Positions 55,943 through 64,000 of a stretch of 64,000 bases of DNA are shown one piece after another. The position numbers and the translations under genes are program-made. Below the pieces are notes generated by a model that was not told the DNA's origin, ran no database searches, and saw nothing but the letters and a program-made list of their open reading frames with translations. The DNA comes from Bacillus amyloliquefaciens DSM 7 = ATCC 23350 (GTDB lineage: Bacteria > Bacillota > Bacilli > Bacillales > Bacillaceae). Location: NCBI RefSeq assembly GCF_000196735.1, contig NC_014551.1, positions 363,501 through 427,500 on the forward strand. Direction: 5' to 3'. Every line of letters starts with the position of its first letter. Position 1 is the stretch's first letter.

Positions 55943-56188
55943 TTGCTGCGCGCCTTAAAACTGTCACTCGCGATGCTGATTATTATACTTGCGGCCGCCG
56001 CATTTACGTATGCGGAACATACCTCTGTCATACAGCCGGTTATGCTCGTGTTTCTCGGTGCGGTCATGTTCATTCAGGGACTGGAAGAAAAGCGGAAGGA
56101 AAACGACGGTTCGGGGAGATTCAATATCTATACCGCTGTTTTTGTATGGTCGATCTCCTTAATCGGTTTTACGCTTCACGCGATCTGA
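55943..56188 (+). CDS. yczI: small membrane protein YczI (DUF3953-like)
   Basis: 81-aa protein with three hydrophobic segments (about 5-22, 28-44, 62-79) and a charged LEEKRKENDGSGR loop. It corresponds to B. subtilis YczI, function unknown. The start is a TTG at 55943 after AAAGGATGG; no in-frame ATG gives the full first helix. Its last 30 bp overlap the convergent yczJ. Confidence 0.75.
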   Translation: MLRALKLSLAMLIIILAAAAFTYAEHTSVIQPVMLVFLGAVMFIQGLEEKRKENDGSGRFNIYTAVFVWSISLIGFTLHAI

Positions 56189-56479
56189 GTTTGATAGATC
56201 CTCAAAATGTTCCACAACGGGAAATGGTGAATAAAAACGGTGAAGTAAGGCTTTCCATTCCTGATATTCCGGTGATCCGCGAAAGCCTTTTGTATGATCC
56301 TCCAATGTCTCCCATTCCACAAGCAGCAAATATTTATGCGTCTTTTCCATACATTTGGACAAGGAATGGGACAGATAACCTTTCATGCCCGATATAATCG
56401 GCTCCGCCCGGCGGAATGCCTCTTCGAATTCCCCTTCAAAGCCTTCTTTTACATGCAGCATGGCTGCTTCTCTGATCAT
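56159..56479 (-). CDS. yczJ: ABM-domain monooxygenase YczJ
   Basis: 106-aa ABM-domain protein (antibiotic biosynthesis monooxygenase fold) like YcnE in this window. MIREAAMLHVKEGFEGEFEEAF is the first strand-helix, KYLLLVEWETLEDH the strand with the family Trp, and FRGSPEYQEWKALLHRFY the last helix. GGGGGAA lies before the ATG at 56479. Slightly longer than the B. subtilis protein at its C-terminus, where it overlaps yczI. Substrate unknown. Confidence 0.82.
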   Translation of the reverse strand: MIREAAMLHVKEGFEGEFEEAFRRAEPIISGMKGYLSHSLSKCMEKTHKYLLLVEWETLEDHTKGFRGSPEYQEWKALLHRFYSPFPVVEHFEDLSNSDRVKRKTD

Positions 56480-56634
56480 CTGAAATTCCCCCTTTTTTAA
56501 TAGATACATTGTATAAGTATATGGACCGTGATGGCTGGAAAAACAAAAAAATTTTAAACGCTATAAGAAAAAAATCCTTGCCAGCCTGATTTGATTTAGG
56601 AGAAAATAACAATTGGAAGGCAGGGGAATTAACA

Positions 56635-58638
56635 GTGAAAAAAGGATTATACCTATTACTTTTACTCGCAGGAATCCTAGGTTTGATCGGCTGTTCGAAA
56701 ACGGAGTCGGCCGAAGACAGAATGAAAGATTTCGTGAAAGACTGGAACGGCGGTCATTACGATAAGATGTACCAAAGCCTCACACAGGATGAAAAGAAAA
56801 AATTGTCCAAAAAGGATTTTGTAAAACGATATGAAACCATCTATGAACAAGCAGGGGTCAAAAATCTGAAAGTCACTGCCGAAAAACAGGACGAAGACGA
56901 TAAGAAAAAAGATGACCTTCAGCACATCGATTATAAAGTCAGCATGGATACAAAAGCAGGGAAGGTCGCCTTTGAAAACACGGCCGTCCTGAAAAAAGAA
57001 AAAACAGACGATGGAGAAGCATGGAACATCGACTGGAATCCTTCTTTTATTTTCAAACAGCTTTCCGACGACAAAACCGTGCAGATCGCAAATGAAGAAC
57101 CGAAGCGCGGGCAAATCTACGACAAAGACGGCAAAGGCCTCGCTGTGAATACGGAGGTGCCGGAAATCGGCATTATTCCGGGAAAACTCGGCAAGGATAA
57201 AGACAGCGTAATCAAAAAACTGTCTGAAAAACTGGACCTTTCTGAAGACGATATAAAAAGCAAGCTGAATCAGGGCTGGGTAAAAGACGACTCCTATGTC
57301 CCGGTTCAAAAAATCAGACCGGATGACGAAAGCAAGGTCAAGAGCCTGCTTTCATTAGACGGCGTGACGAAAACGACAGTCAGCTCCCGCTACTATCCGT
57401 ACGGCGAAAAAGCGGCCCACCTGACCGGGTATATTAAAACGATCACAGCGGAGGATCTGAAAAAAGCAAAAGACGGCCAATACAGCGACACCTCCAAAAT
57501 CGGCATCGCCGGCCTTGAGAATGTATATGAAGACAAGCTGCGCGGCACGACCGGCTGGAAAATTTACGTTCCGCAAACGGGTGAGGTCATCGCTGAAAAG
57601 AAAGCCAAAAACGGGCAGGATATTCATGTAACGATTGACATGAAAACGCAGACGAAGCTGTATGATTCCATGAAAGATGACAGCGGAGCGGCAGTCGCCC
57701 TCGAACCGCAAACGGGAGAGACCCTCGCGCTTGTCAGCGCTCCGTCTTATGACCCGAACGGCTTTATCTTCGGCTGGAACAGCAAAGAATGGAAAAAGCT
57801 GAATGAAGATAAAAACAATCCGTTTTCAGCGAAATTCAACAAACTCTATGCGCCGGGATCAACGATTAAACCGATTGCCGCGGCAGTCGGCCTGACAAAC
57901 GGAACGTTGAAAGCATCAGAAAAGAAAAAAATCACCGGAAAAGAGTGGCAGAAAGATTCAAGCTGGGGCGGCTACCATGTCACACGCGTATCAGAGCGTC
58001 TGAATGAAGTGGATCTCGAAAACGCGCTGATTACCTCGGACAACATCTACTTTGCGCAAAATGCCATAGATGCCGGAGCTGACGCGTTTACAAAAGGATT
58101 AAAATCATTTGGTTTTGATGAAGACATTCCATACCAATTTCCGATTGAAAAATCGTCAATCGCTAACGGCAAGCTTGATTCCGAGATTCTTCTCGGAGAT
58201 ACGGGCTACGGCCAGGGGCAGATGCTGATGTCTCCGCTGCATTTAGCGGCTGACTATACCGCATTTGTAACAGACGGAAATCTCGTCAAACCGACATTAA
58301 TCAAAGACGGAGAAAAAACACCGCAAATCTGGCATAAGCAAGTGGTATCCAAAGCCAATGCCGAAGAAATCACAAAAGGGCTGAGAGGCGTCGTTGAAGA
58401 TCCGCGCGGCTCTGCATATCAGCCGGTCGTAAGCGGCATTAACGTAGCCGGAAAAACCGGTACAGCCGAGCTGAAAACGTCTAAAGAAGATAAAGACGGC
58501 AAAGAAAACGGCTGGTTTGTCGGCTACGACTATAAAAAGAAAGACCTCTTGATCGCCATGATGATTCAAGACGTCAAAAAACGCGGCGGAAGCCATTACG
58601 TCGTTGAAAAAGCGAAACAGCAGTTTCAGAACCGGTAA
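56635..58638 (+). CDS. pbpC: class B penicillin-binding protein 3 PbpC
   Basis: 667-aa transpeptidase that cross-links peptidoglycan. A lipoprotein-type signal with LIGC at residues 17-20 anchors it; residues about 25-145 are an NTF2-like MecA_N domain, about 155-315 the dimerisation domain and about 345-665 the transpeptidase. Active-site motifs: Ser409 in GSTIKP (SxxK), SDN in ITSDNIYF and KTG in AGKTGTAEL. The architecture resembles low-affinity PBPs such as MecA and PBP5fm. The start is GTG at 56635. Confidence 0.93.
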   Translation: MKKGLYLLLLLAGILGLIGCSKTESAEDRMKDFVKDWNGGHYDKMYQSLTQDEKKKLSKKDFVKRYETIYEQAGVKNLKVTAEKQDEDDKKKDDLQHIDYKVSMDTKAGKVAFENTAVLKKEKTDDGEAWNIDWNPSFIFKQLSDDKTVQIANEEPKRGQIYDKDGKGLAVNTEVPEIGIIPGKLGKDKDSVIKKLSEKLDLSEDDIKSKLNQGWVKDDSYVPVQKIRPDDESKVKSLLSLDGVTKTTVSSRYYPYGEKAAHLTGYIKTITAEDLKKAKDGQYSDTSKIGIAGLENVYEDKLRGTTGWKIYVPQTGEVIAEKKAKNGQDIHVTIDMKTQTKLYDSMKDDSGAAVALEPQTGETLALVSAPSYDPNGFIFGWNSKEWKKLNEDKNNPFSAKFNKLYAPGSTIKPIAAAVGLTNGTLKASEKKKITGKEWQKDSSWGGYHVTRVSERLNEVDLENALITSDNIYFAQNAIDAGADAFTKGLKSFGFDEDIPYQFPIEKSSIANGKLDSEILLGDTGYGQGQMLMSPLHLAADYTAFVTDGNLVKPTLIKDGEKTPQIWHKQVVSKANAEEITKGLRGVVEDPRGSAYQPVVSGINVAGKTGTAELKTSKEDKDGKENGWFVGYDYKKKDLLIAMMIQDVKKRGGSHYVVEKAKQQFQNR

Positions 58639-58752
58639 ATGACGATTTTTCCGGGCTGAAAGGAAAATCGGCCGCCGAAGCAGAATGAAACAGCATGGGC
58701 AATTCCTGAAACAGAGATACAAGAGGCTCACTAAGAAAAAGGGGGATTTCAC

Positions 58753-59655
58753 ATGCAGCGTATTCAATTGGCTGAAGATCTGGAATTTTCAAGAGTGATA
58801 CACGGGCTTTGGCGTCTGAACGAATGGAATTATTCGGACGGGGAGCTGCTGAATCTGATTGAATGGTGTATCAGCCAAGGCATCACCACCTTCGACCATG
58901 CCGATATATACGGCAGTTATACGTGTGAAAAGCTGTTCGGCGGCGCTTTATCCCTTTCGCCCTCAATAAGGGAGCGAATCGAAATCGTCACAAAATGCGG
59001 GATTGTCATTGAGTCGCCGGAACGGCCCGGAAACAAGTCGCATCATTATAATACGTCGAAGTCTCATATCTTAGCGTCGGCGGAGCAGTCGCTCTTGAAT
59101 CTGAATACGGATTATCTGGATGTGCTGCTCATTCACAGGCAGGACCCGCTTATGGACCCGGAGGCTGTAGCTGAAGCGTTTCATGCGCTGAAAAGCTCAG
59201 GCAAGGTCAGATACTTCGGGGTATCGAACTTTAAAGCGCATCAGTACAGAATGCTCGAATCCTATTTGGATGAACCGCTCATCACGAACCAAATTGAAAT
59301 CTCGGCTTATGAGCTGGAACATTTTCATGACGGCACGCTGGATTTCTGTCAGGAAAAACGCATTCCGCCGATGGCGTGGTCACCGCTTGCGGGCGGGAGC
59401 GTCTTTACCGGACAATCGGATAAGGACGTCCGAATCCGTACCGCGCTTATTTCGGTGCAGGAAGAAATCGGCGCCGCCTCCATTGATGAAGTCATGTACG
59501 CATGGCTGTTCACCCACCCGGCAGACATCATGCCGATTGTCGGCAGCGGAAAACAGAACCGCATTTCCGCGGCGGTGCGTGCTTCAGCGTACAAGCTCAG
59601 CCATGATCAGTGGTTTCGGATCTATACAGCTGTCCAAGGTTATGATATTCCATAA
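58753..59655 (+). CDS. ycsN: aldo/keto reductase YcsN
   Basis: 300-aa NAD(P)H-dependent aldo/keto reductase with a TIM-barrel fold, similar to the YdhF group. FDHADIYGSYTCEKLFGGAL contains the catalytic Asp and Tyr, EIVTKCGI the Lys, and DVLLIHRQDP the His; PIVGSGKQNRI is the cofactor-binding C-terminal loop. AAAGGGGGA precedes the ATG. It is monocistronic with a strong terminator. Substrate unknown. Confidence 0.88.
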   Translation: MQRIQLAEDLEFSRVIHGLWRLNEWNYSDGELLNLIEWCISQGITTFDHADIYGSYTCEKLFGGALSLSPSIRERIEIVTKCGIVIESPERPGNKSHHYNTSKSHILASAEQSLLNLNTDYLDVLLIHRQDPLMDPEAVAEAFHALKSSGKVRYFGVSNFKAHQYRMLESYLDEPLITNQIEISAYELEHFHDGTLDFCQEKRIPPMAWSPLAGGSVFTGQSDKDVRIRTALISVQEEIGAASIDEVMYAWLFTHPADIMPIVGSGKQNRISAAVRASAYKLSHDQWFRIYTAVQGYDIP

Positions 59656-59659
59656 CCAA

Positions 59660-59699
59660 AACAAACGCCCGGAAGGCTATCTTCCCGGGCGTTTGTTTA
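59660..59699 (+). terminator. ycsN terminator
   Basis: ACAAACGCCCGG / CCGGGCGTTTGT hairpin with T-rich sequence after it. Confidence 0.8.
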
Positions 59700-59809
59700 T
59701 GTGGTGTGCAATGTCAAAAAACAAGTAAGGTCACTTTGAAGTATAGCCGTGCGGATCAAGAGAAACAAACGTCACGGCATATTATCTGACACATTTTTCT
59801 TATTCAATA

Positions 59810-59831
59810 CTGTCACACGGACCAGTGCCAA
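59810..59831 (+). promoter_or_regulatory. candidate MtlR site upstream of mtlR
   Basis: CTGTCACA, 6 bases, AGTGCCAA resembles the mtlA operator and is centred about 65 bp upstream of the predicted mtlR start point, as at mtlA. Confidence 0.6.
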
Positions 59832-59849
59832 ATTGCCATTTGAAAATGG

Positions 59850-59878
59850 TTGTATATTCTTTGAAAGCGTTTTATATT
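59850..59878 (+). promoter_or_regulatory. mtlR promoter
   Basis: TTGTAT, 17 bases, TATATT. Confidence 0.65.
59862..59875 (+). promoter_or_regulatory. cre site (CcpA) of mtlR
   Basis: TGAAAGCGTTTTAT, 12 of 14 consensus positions, between the -35 and -10, so CcpA would block mtlR in glucose. Confidence 0.72.
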
Positions 59879-59956
59879 AGAAGTTACACTACTTTCCCCG
59901 GCAGCACCCCCCATGTGCCATACCTCTCACAACTAGAAAATCTGGAGGCGCGTTTC

Positions 59957-62041
59957 ATGTATATGACAGCGAGAGAACAAAAATTAATGAAACATCTTTT
60001 ACTGCAGAACCGATACGAGACAGTGCATGAACTGGCAGAAGCTTTACAAGTCAGCACAAGAACCGTTCACCGCGAGTTAAAAACAATCAAACCGATGATG
60101 AAATCATTCGGCTTGGCACTTGATAAACAGCCCGGCAAAGGACTGAAAGCGGTGGGAAAACCGGAAGATAAACAGAAGCTCCTGTCAGAGCTGTCCTATG
60201 AACAGCAGGAATACAGCGCGGAGGAGCGGAAACTTTTAATCCTATGTTCGCTATTAGAGTCCCAAGAGCCGATCAAGCTCTACAGTCTGGCGAACGAGCT
60301 CCAAGTGACAAACGCGACGATCAGTTATGATCTCGATGAGCTGGAGACTTGGATTGCTCCCTTCGGCTTGACGCTGATCCGAAAAAGGGGCTTCGGCATT
60401 CAGCTGACGGGACCGGAAAATGCGAAACGGAAAATCGTCGGCAATCTCATGGTCAACCGCCTTGATATTCAAACCTTTTTGGAAGCGGTTGAATTCAATA
60501 TTAAAGGGAAACCCGACGCTGCTGAAAAGATGTTCGGCGTTGTAAATAAAGCGGAACTTTTGAAAATGGACCGGCTCTTGATTCAGCTCAAGGAAAAAAT
60601 CGCGATCGCTTTATCTGACAGCTCTTACATGGCGCTGGCGGTTCATTTAACCTTTGCGATGGACCGGATCAGACTCGGAGAAACCATCACGATGGAAGCT
60701 TCGGAACTAAAAGCGCTGCAGCAGACGAAGGAATACGGCTCCGCGCTCGAAATGGCAAAAGAGCTTGAAAAAGCGTTCGGTGTTTCGATTCCTGAGGCGG
60801 AGATCGGCTATATCACCATTCATTTGCGGAGCGCCAACCGCAAATACAAAACCGAATTCAAACCGGAAAACATTGAAGTTGAAACGGCCTTGCAAACGAA
60901 GCAGCTGATCGGCTTCATTTCTGAAAAAATAAAAATTGATCTGACGGAAAACGGCTCTTTATATGACGGTTTAATCGCCCATCTGGAGCCTGCGATCAAT
61001 CGGGTGAAAGAAAGTATCGACATGTACAACCCGATGACTGAGCAAATTAAACGCGACTACTTCCTGCTGTATATGGCCGTAGAAGAAGGAATGGAAAAAT
61101 TCTTTCCGGGGCTTCGTTTTCCTGATGATGAGATCGCTTTCATCGTTCTTCACTTCGGCTCCGCTCTGGAAATCAAACGGGAAGAGGCGAAGATCAAAGC
61201 GCTGATCGTCTGTTCAAGCGGCATCGGGTCGTCCAAAATGCTCGCGTCCAGACTGAAAAAAGAGCTCCCGGAAATCCGTTCCTTTGATATGTCTTCCCTC
61301 ATCGAACTGAAGAACCGTGACACCTCGGCGTACGATATGATCGTATCCACCGTGCCGATCCCGTATGAAAACATTGATTACGTCATGGTCAGTCCGCTTT
61401 TAAATGAAGAAGACGCCGATCAGGTCAAGCAGTACATCAAAAGAAAGATTCCGCTGATTCTTGACAAAAAAAGAAACAGCAAAAGAGAAGAGAAGCAGCC
61501 TGAGACGCCTGATATGCTGGAAGCAGCCGGACGTATGGCGCATTACGCGGCGGTTATCCAAAGCGTGCTGCGGAACTTTTCGATCAAATCCATTGATTCA
61601 CACATGGCGTATGAGTTGTTTTTGAACCATCTCTTTGGCGTGCTTGAGCAAGAAGGATTTGTCCGTCATGCAAAAAAAACCGCACAGCTCCTCACAGAAC
61701 GTGAAGAACAGGGAGGGCTCGGGATTCCGGGAACGGCGATGGCGCTTTACCATCTCAAAAATGAAGAAATTGTCACGCCTTTTTTCAAAATTTATGATTT
61801 GACAGCTCCATGCAGTGTCAAAGGCATGGACGGAAATTCCCTGACCGTCGACCGCGCTTTGGTGATGATGGCGCCGGCTGATATGCCCGCTGAAGGCTCG
61901 GAAATATTAAGTGCGGTCAGTTCGGCCATTATTGAATCCGAAGCCAGTATAAAAGCCTTTCAGACAGAGGATGAAGCCGATTTATACAAACGTTTAAACA
62001 GGCTGTTTTATCATTTCATTCAGGAGAAAGGACAGCGCTGA
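59957..62041 (+). CDS. mtlR: mannitol operon activator MtlR
   Basis: 694-aa PRD-type activator, same length as B. subtilis MtlR. Order: two N-terminal helix-turn-helix domains (to about residue 190), PRD1 and PRD2 (about 190-400), an EIIB(Gat)-like domain with Cys419 in [12 protein letters not shown], and an EIIA(Mtl)-like domain at the C-terminus. PTS-mediated phosphorylation of the PRDs and of Cys419 tunes its activity on mtlAFD. The ATG at 59957 follows TGGAGG; the ORF is open upstream through the promoter. Not linked to mtlAFD, as in B. subtilis. Confidence 0.94.
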   Translation: MYMTAREQKLMKHLLLQNRYETVHELAEALQVSTRTVHRELKTIKPMMKSFGLALDKQPGKGLKAVGKPEDKQKLLSELSYEQQEYSAEERKLLILCSLLESQEPIKLYSLANELQVTNATISYDLDELETWIAPFGLTLIRKRGFGIQLTGPENAKRKIVGNLMVNRLDIQTFLEAVEFNIKGKPDAAEKMFGVVNKAELLKMDRLLIQLKEKIAIALSDSSYMALAVHLTFAMDRIRLGETITMEASELKALQQTKEYGSALEMAKELEKAFGVSIPEAEIGYITIHLRSANRKYKTEFKPENIEVETALQTKQLIGFISEKIKIDLTENGSLYDGLIAHLEPAINRVKESIDMYNPMTEQIKRDYFLLYMAVEEGMEKFFPGLRFPDDEIAFIVLHFGSALEIKREEAKIKALIVCSSGIGSSKMLASRLKKELPEIRSFDMSSLIELKNRDTSAYDMIVSTVPIPYENIDYVMVSPLLNEEDADQVKQYIKRKIPLILDKKRNSKREEKQPETPDMLEAAGRMAHYAAVIQSVLRNFSIKSIDSHMAYELFLNHLFGVLEQEGFVRHAKKTAQLLTEREEQGGLGIPGTAMALYHLKNEEIVTPFFKIYDLTAPCSVKGMDGNSLTVDRALVMMAPADMPAEGSEILSAVSSAIIESEASIKAFQTEDEADLYKRLNRLFYHFIQEKGQR

Positions 62042-62050
62042 ACAGGAAGC

Positions 62051-62078
62051 GCACGCCTCATAAGGCGTGTGTTTTTTT
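62051..62078 (+). terminator. mtlR terminator
   Basis: CACGCCT / AGGCGTG hairpin followed by seven T residues. Confidence 0.78.
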
Positions 62079-62169
62079 CCGTATGTATGAGGGTAAAGTG
62101 AAGGGAGGAAACTAAAAACACGGGACTATTGTATCATTCACCGATTGAATAGTTCTAAAACAAAATAGT

Positions 62170-62198
62170 TTTACAAGTTATATTTTTTGGTTTAAAAT
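62170..62198 (+). promoter_or_regulatory. ydaB promoter
   Basis: TTTACA, 17 bases, TAAAAT; about 60 bp before the ydaB ATG. Confidence 0.6.
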
Positions 62199-62261
62199 GG
62201 GTTGCGTGAGGAAGAAAATCTGACAGAGTTTTTTTGATTTATCATTATGGGAGATGAAAAT

Positions 62262-63776
62262 ATGAAGACATTACAGCATCTGATTCTGCATGACATTTCA
62301 AATAGCGAAGAGATCGAAGCTGTAAAAAGCGGTGCGCACACCCTGACCTACGCGGAATATCGAAAACGAATCAATCAGCTTGCACAAGCGCTTCTTGATA
62401 AAGGAATAAAAAAAGGCGACAGAGTGGCGATGCTTTGCAAAAACGGCCACGCTTCATCCATCGTTATGTTTGCTGCACTTGAAATCGGCGCGGTGGTTGT
62501 GCCGGTCAGCTGGCAATTAACACCGTATGAAATGAAAGGCATTTTGGCAGCCTGTGAGCCGAAAGCTGTTTTTTACGGCACTGAATTTAAAGAGATTATG
62601 GAAGAGGTGCTTCCTGCGCTTGAATCTTCCCTTAAACTGAAGGTCGTGACAGGAACTGCTGTAGAGACAACACCTGAGTTTGATGCTTTATTGACAGGCT
62701 CCGGCGATACACCGGACGTCGAAACAGTGTCTGAAAACGATACGGCATTGCTGATGTTTACCTCGGGTACGACCGGCAATCCGAAACGCTGCATGGTCAC
62801 TCACGGCGGCATATACAACTACGTAAATGCGACATTGGCATACACGGGGAGAATGCAGCATGTCCGTTTCTTAGCATGCCACCCGAATTACCATACGAGC
62901 GCGATTATTTGCCAGATGGTCGGCACGATGAGCGGAACGACATTCGTTATGACAGACAATCAGGACCCTCTTGAAAACTTGAAGCTCATCGAAAAAGAGA
63001 AAATTCAAACCGTGATGGCGCTGCCTGTTTATTACACATACCTGCTGAAAGCATGGGAAACGCATCAGACTGACATATCTTCTATCGTTTATATGATGAC
63101 GGGAGGCACAAAGGTGCCAAGCAGCCTGATCCAGCAGTATCAGGACATCGGCATTCCGCTCATGCACGGATACGGAAGCACTGAAGCATGGGGCATCAGC
63201 TCTTGGAATCCGCAAATGGGAATGGATAAAGCCGCTTCTGCGGGTAAACCGATGGAAGAAGTGGACGTCCGCGTTGTAGATCCGGAAACAGGAGAAGTCC
63301 TTCCGCAAGGCTCAATCGGAGAAGTCGTTGTGACAAGTCCGTTTTTATTCAAAGGCTATGAAGGTAACGAAGAAGCGACACGAAAAGTGCTGAAAGACGG
63401 CTGGTTCCATACCGGTGATTCCGGATATGTTGATGAAGACGGATTTATCTTTATCACCGGACGTTATAAAGATGTCATCATCTACGGCGGCGATAATATT
63501 TATCCTGACCAGATTGAAGAGGTCATTCAGCAAGTGCCGGGAATTCTCGAAACGGCTGTTGTCGGTATCCCTGATCCGCTTTACGGTGAAAAACCGAAAG
63601 CGTTTATCGTGACAAACGGCAGAGAAGGCCTGACAGAAGAAGAAGTGACACGATTCCTTCAAGAACGTCTTGCTGCCTTTAAAATTCCGGAAATTGAGTT
63701 CGTCAGCGAACTTCCGAAAAACAACCTTGGAAAAGTGAAAAAAGACGTGCTCCGCAAACAAGCGGTCCGTTCATAA
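62262..63776 (+). CDS. ydaB: acyl-CoA ligase YdaB
   Basis: 504-aa ANL-superfamily adenylating enzyme, probably an acyl-CoA synthetase. The P-loop A3 motif LLMFTSGTTGNPKR, A5 MHGYGSTEAWG, A7 GWFHTGDSGYVDEDG, A8 GRYKDVIIYGGDNIYPDQIEE and the C-terminal catalytic Lys in NNLGKVKKD are present. The ATG at 62262 follows GGGAGATG. The acid substrate cannot be read from the sequence. Unlike B. subtilis 168, no ydaC follows. Confidence 0.88.
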   Translation: MKTLQHLILHDISNSEEIEAVKSGAHTLTYAEYRKRINQLAQALLDKGIKKGDRVAMLCKNGHASSIVMFAALEIGAVVVPVSWQLTPYEMKGILAACEPKAVFYGTEFKEIMEEVLPALESSLKLKVVTGTAVETTPEFDALLTGSGDTPDVETVSENDTALLMFTSGTTGNPKRCMVTHGGIYNYVNATLAYTGRMQHVRFLACHPNYHTSAIICQMVGTMSGTTFVMTDNQDPLENLKLIEKEKIQTVMALPVYYTYLLKAWETHQTDISSIVYMMTGGTKVPSSLIQQYQDIGIPLMHGYGSTEAWGISSWNPQMGMDKAASAGKPMEEVDVRVVDPETGEVLPQGSIGEVVVTSPFLFKGYEGNEEATRKVLKDGWFHTGDSGYVDEDGFIFITGRYKDVIIYGGDNIYPDQIEEVIQQVPGILETAVVGIPDPLYGEKPKAFIVTNGREGLTEEEVTRFLQERLAAFKIPEIEFVSELPKNNLGKVKKDVLRKQAVRS

Positions 63777-63786
63777 TTGAAAACAA

Positions 63787-63812
63787 AAACCCGGCTGCCC
63801 GCCGGGTTTTTT
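63787..63812 (+). terminator. ydaB terminator
   Basis: AACCCGGC / CGCCGGGTT hairpin followed by a T tract. Confidence 0.8.
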
Positions 63813-63869
63813 TCGTGCGTTCCATGTGAAACATTTTTCTCCGAAAACGTTTTGAACTGTTTCAATTAT

Positions 63870-63896
63870 GTTTATCCGGCAGACAGCCGAGGTAGA
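63870..63896 (+). promoter_or_regulatory. candidate sigma-B promoter of ydaD
   Basis: GTTTAT, 14 bases, AGGTAG (or GGTAGA) resembles the sigma-B pattern GTTTAA / GGGTAT; ydaD is a general stress gene in B. subtilis. Confidence 0.5.
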
Positions 63897-63934
63897 CATG
63901 AAGTAAGACATCGAACAAGAAGGAGGAACTTGAC

Positions 63935-64000
63935 ATGGAAAACAACTATCCGAAGGAATTCCCGGCGGAATCACAAAACCGCCAGCCGGCATTGAGAGCG
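63935..64000 (+). CDS. ydaD: start of short-chain dehydrogenase YdaD (general stress protein), partial
   Basis: The last 66 bases hold an ATG 7 bases after AGGAGG and encode MENNYPKEFPAESQNRQPA followed by LRA, matching the proline/glutamine-rich N-terminal tail I recall from YdaD/Gsp39-type SDR proteins (YPKE.PA..Q.RQPG). The catalytic domain lies outside the window. The sigma-B-like promoter upstream agrees. Confidence 0.7.
   Translation, partial: MENNYPKEFPAESQNRQPALRA

Noticed and set aside
59825-59956. 44-codon N-terminal extension of mtlR
   Set aside because: It overlaps the -35, cre and -10 elements; the ATG at 59957 gives the exact length and N-terminus of B. subtilis MtlR.

Overview
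The window is chromosomal DNA of a Bacillus of the B. subtilis group, most likely the B. amyloliquefaciens/B. velezensis branch. Nearly every gene has a recognisable B. subtilis counterpart in the same order as the tcyB-to-ydaD segment of strain 168. The proteins differ from 168 throughout, and there are a few order differences: a yxeKLMNOPQ operon lies between gerKB and yclH, genes known in 168 as ycsA, sipU and ydaC are absent, and the bsdD/yclD junction is damaged. Identifications rest on remembered family sequences and visible motifs; no search was run. No rRNA, tRNA, CRISPR array, prophage or insertion sequence was seen.

Layout. 1-1000 (minus): L-cystine importer tcyA and the start of tcyB. 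1.1-4.7 kb: LysR regulator bsdA, divergent from the bsdBCD phenolic-acid decarboxylase genes and a yclD remnant. 4.7-8.6 kb: peptide transporter dtpT, beta-helix protein yclG and small membrane protein yczF. 8.7-12.7 kb: germinant receptor operon gerKA-KC-KB. 12.9-19.5 kb: the yxe operon for uptake and breakdown of S-(2-succino)cysteine-type compounds. 19.6-24.0 kb: MacB/FtsX-like exporter yclHI facing the two-component system yclJK. 24.2-25.7 kb: the rapC-phrC quorum-sensing cassette (CSF pentapeptide ERGMT) and a 33-residue YjcZ-type peptide. 25.8-27.1 kb: aspartokinase yclM.

27.5-31.2 kb: Fur-boxed yclNOPQ (petrobactin-type siderophore import). 31.2-34.7 kb (minus): ycnC-ycnB regulator/efflux pair and the ycnE-nfrA2 redox pair. 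34.9-39.5 kb: ArsR protein YczG, gabR and the GABA-degrading gabT/gabD. 39.7-41.4 kb: glcU-gdh (spore glucose uptake and dehydrogenase). 41.4-44.8 kb: copper genes ycnK-ycnJ-ycnI (minus) and ycnL (plus). 45.0-48.0 kb: mannitol operon mtlA-mtlF-mtlD; its activator gene mtlR is at 60.0-62.0 kb. 48.0-49.5 kb: ycsD, a 54-residue hydrophilic ORF and ycsE. 49.7-55.1 kb: the 5-oxoprolinase/Kip operon (pxpA, ycsG, ycsI, kipI, kipA, kipR). 55.1-64.0 kb: lipC, yczI, yczJ, pbpC, ycsN, mtlR, ydaB and the first codons of ydaD.

Themes: sporulation/germination (gerK, glcU-gdh, lipC, kip, YjcZ peptide), sulfur and nitrogen scavenging (tcy, yxe, gab, pxp), metals (yclNOPQ, ycnJI) and sugar alcohol use (mtl). 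Several control regions can be read directly: a Fur box, GabR repeats, MtlR boxes with cre sites placed identically before mtlA and mtlR, a TnrA-like box about 49 bp upstream of the likely pxpA start point, and an ordered repeat cluster before ycnK. The most unusual observations are an apparent ATT initiation codon for tcyA, the deletion fusing bsdD to yclD, and the position of the yxe operon.
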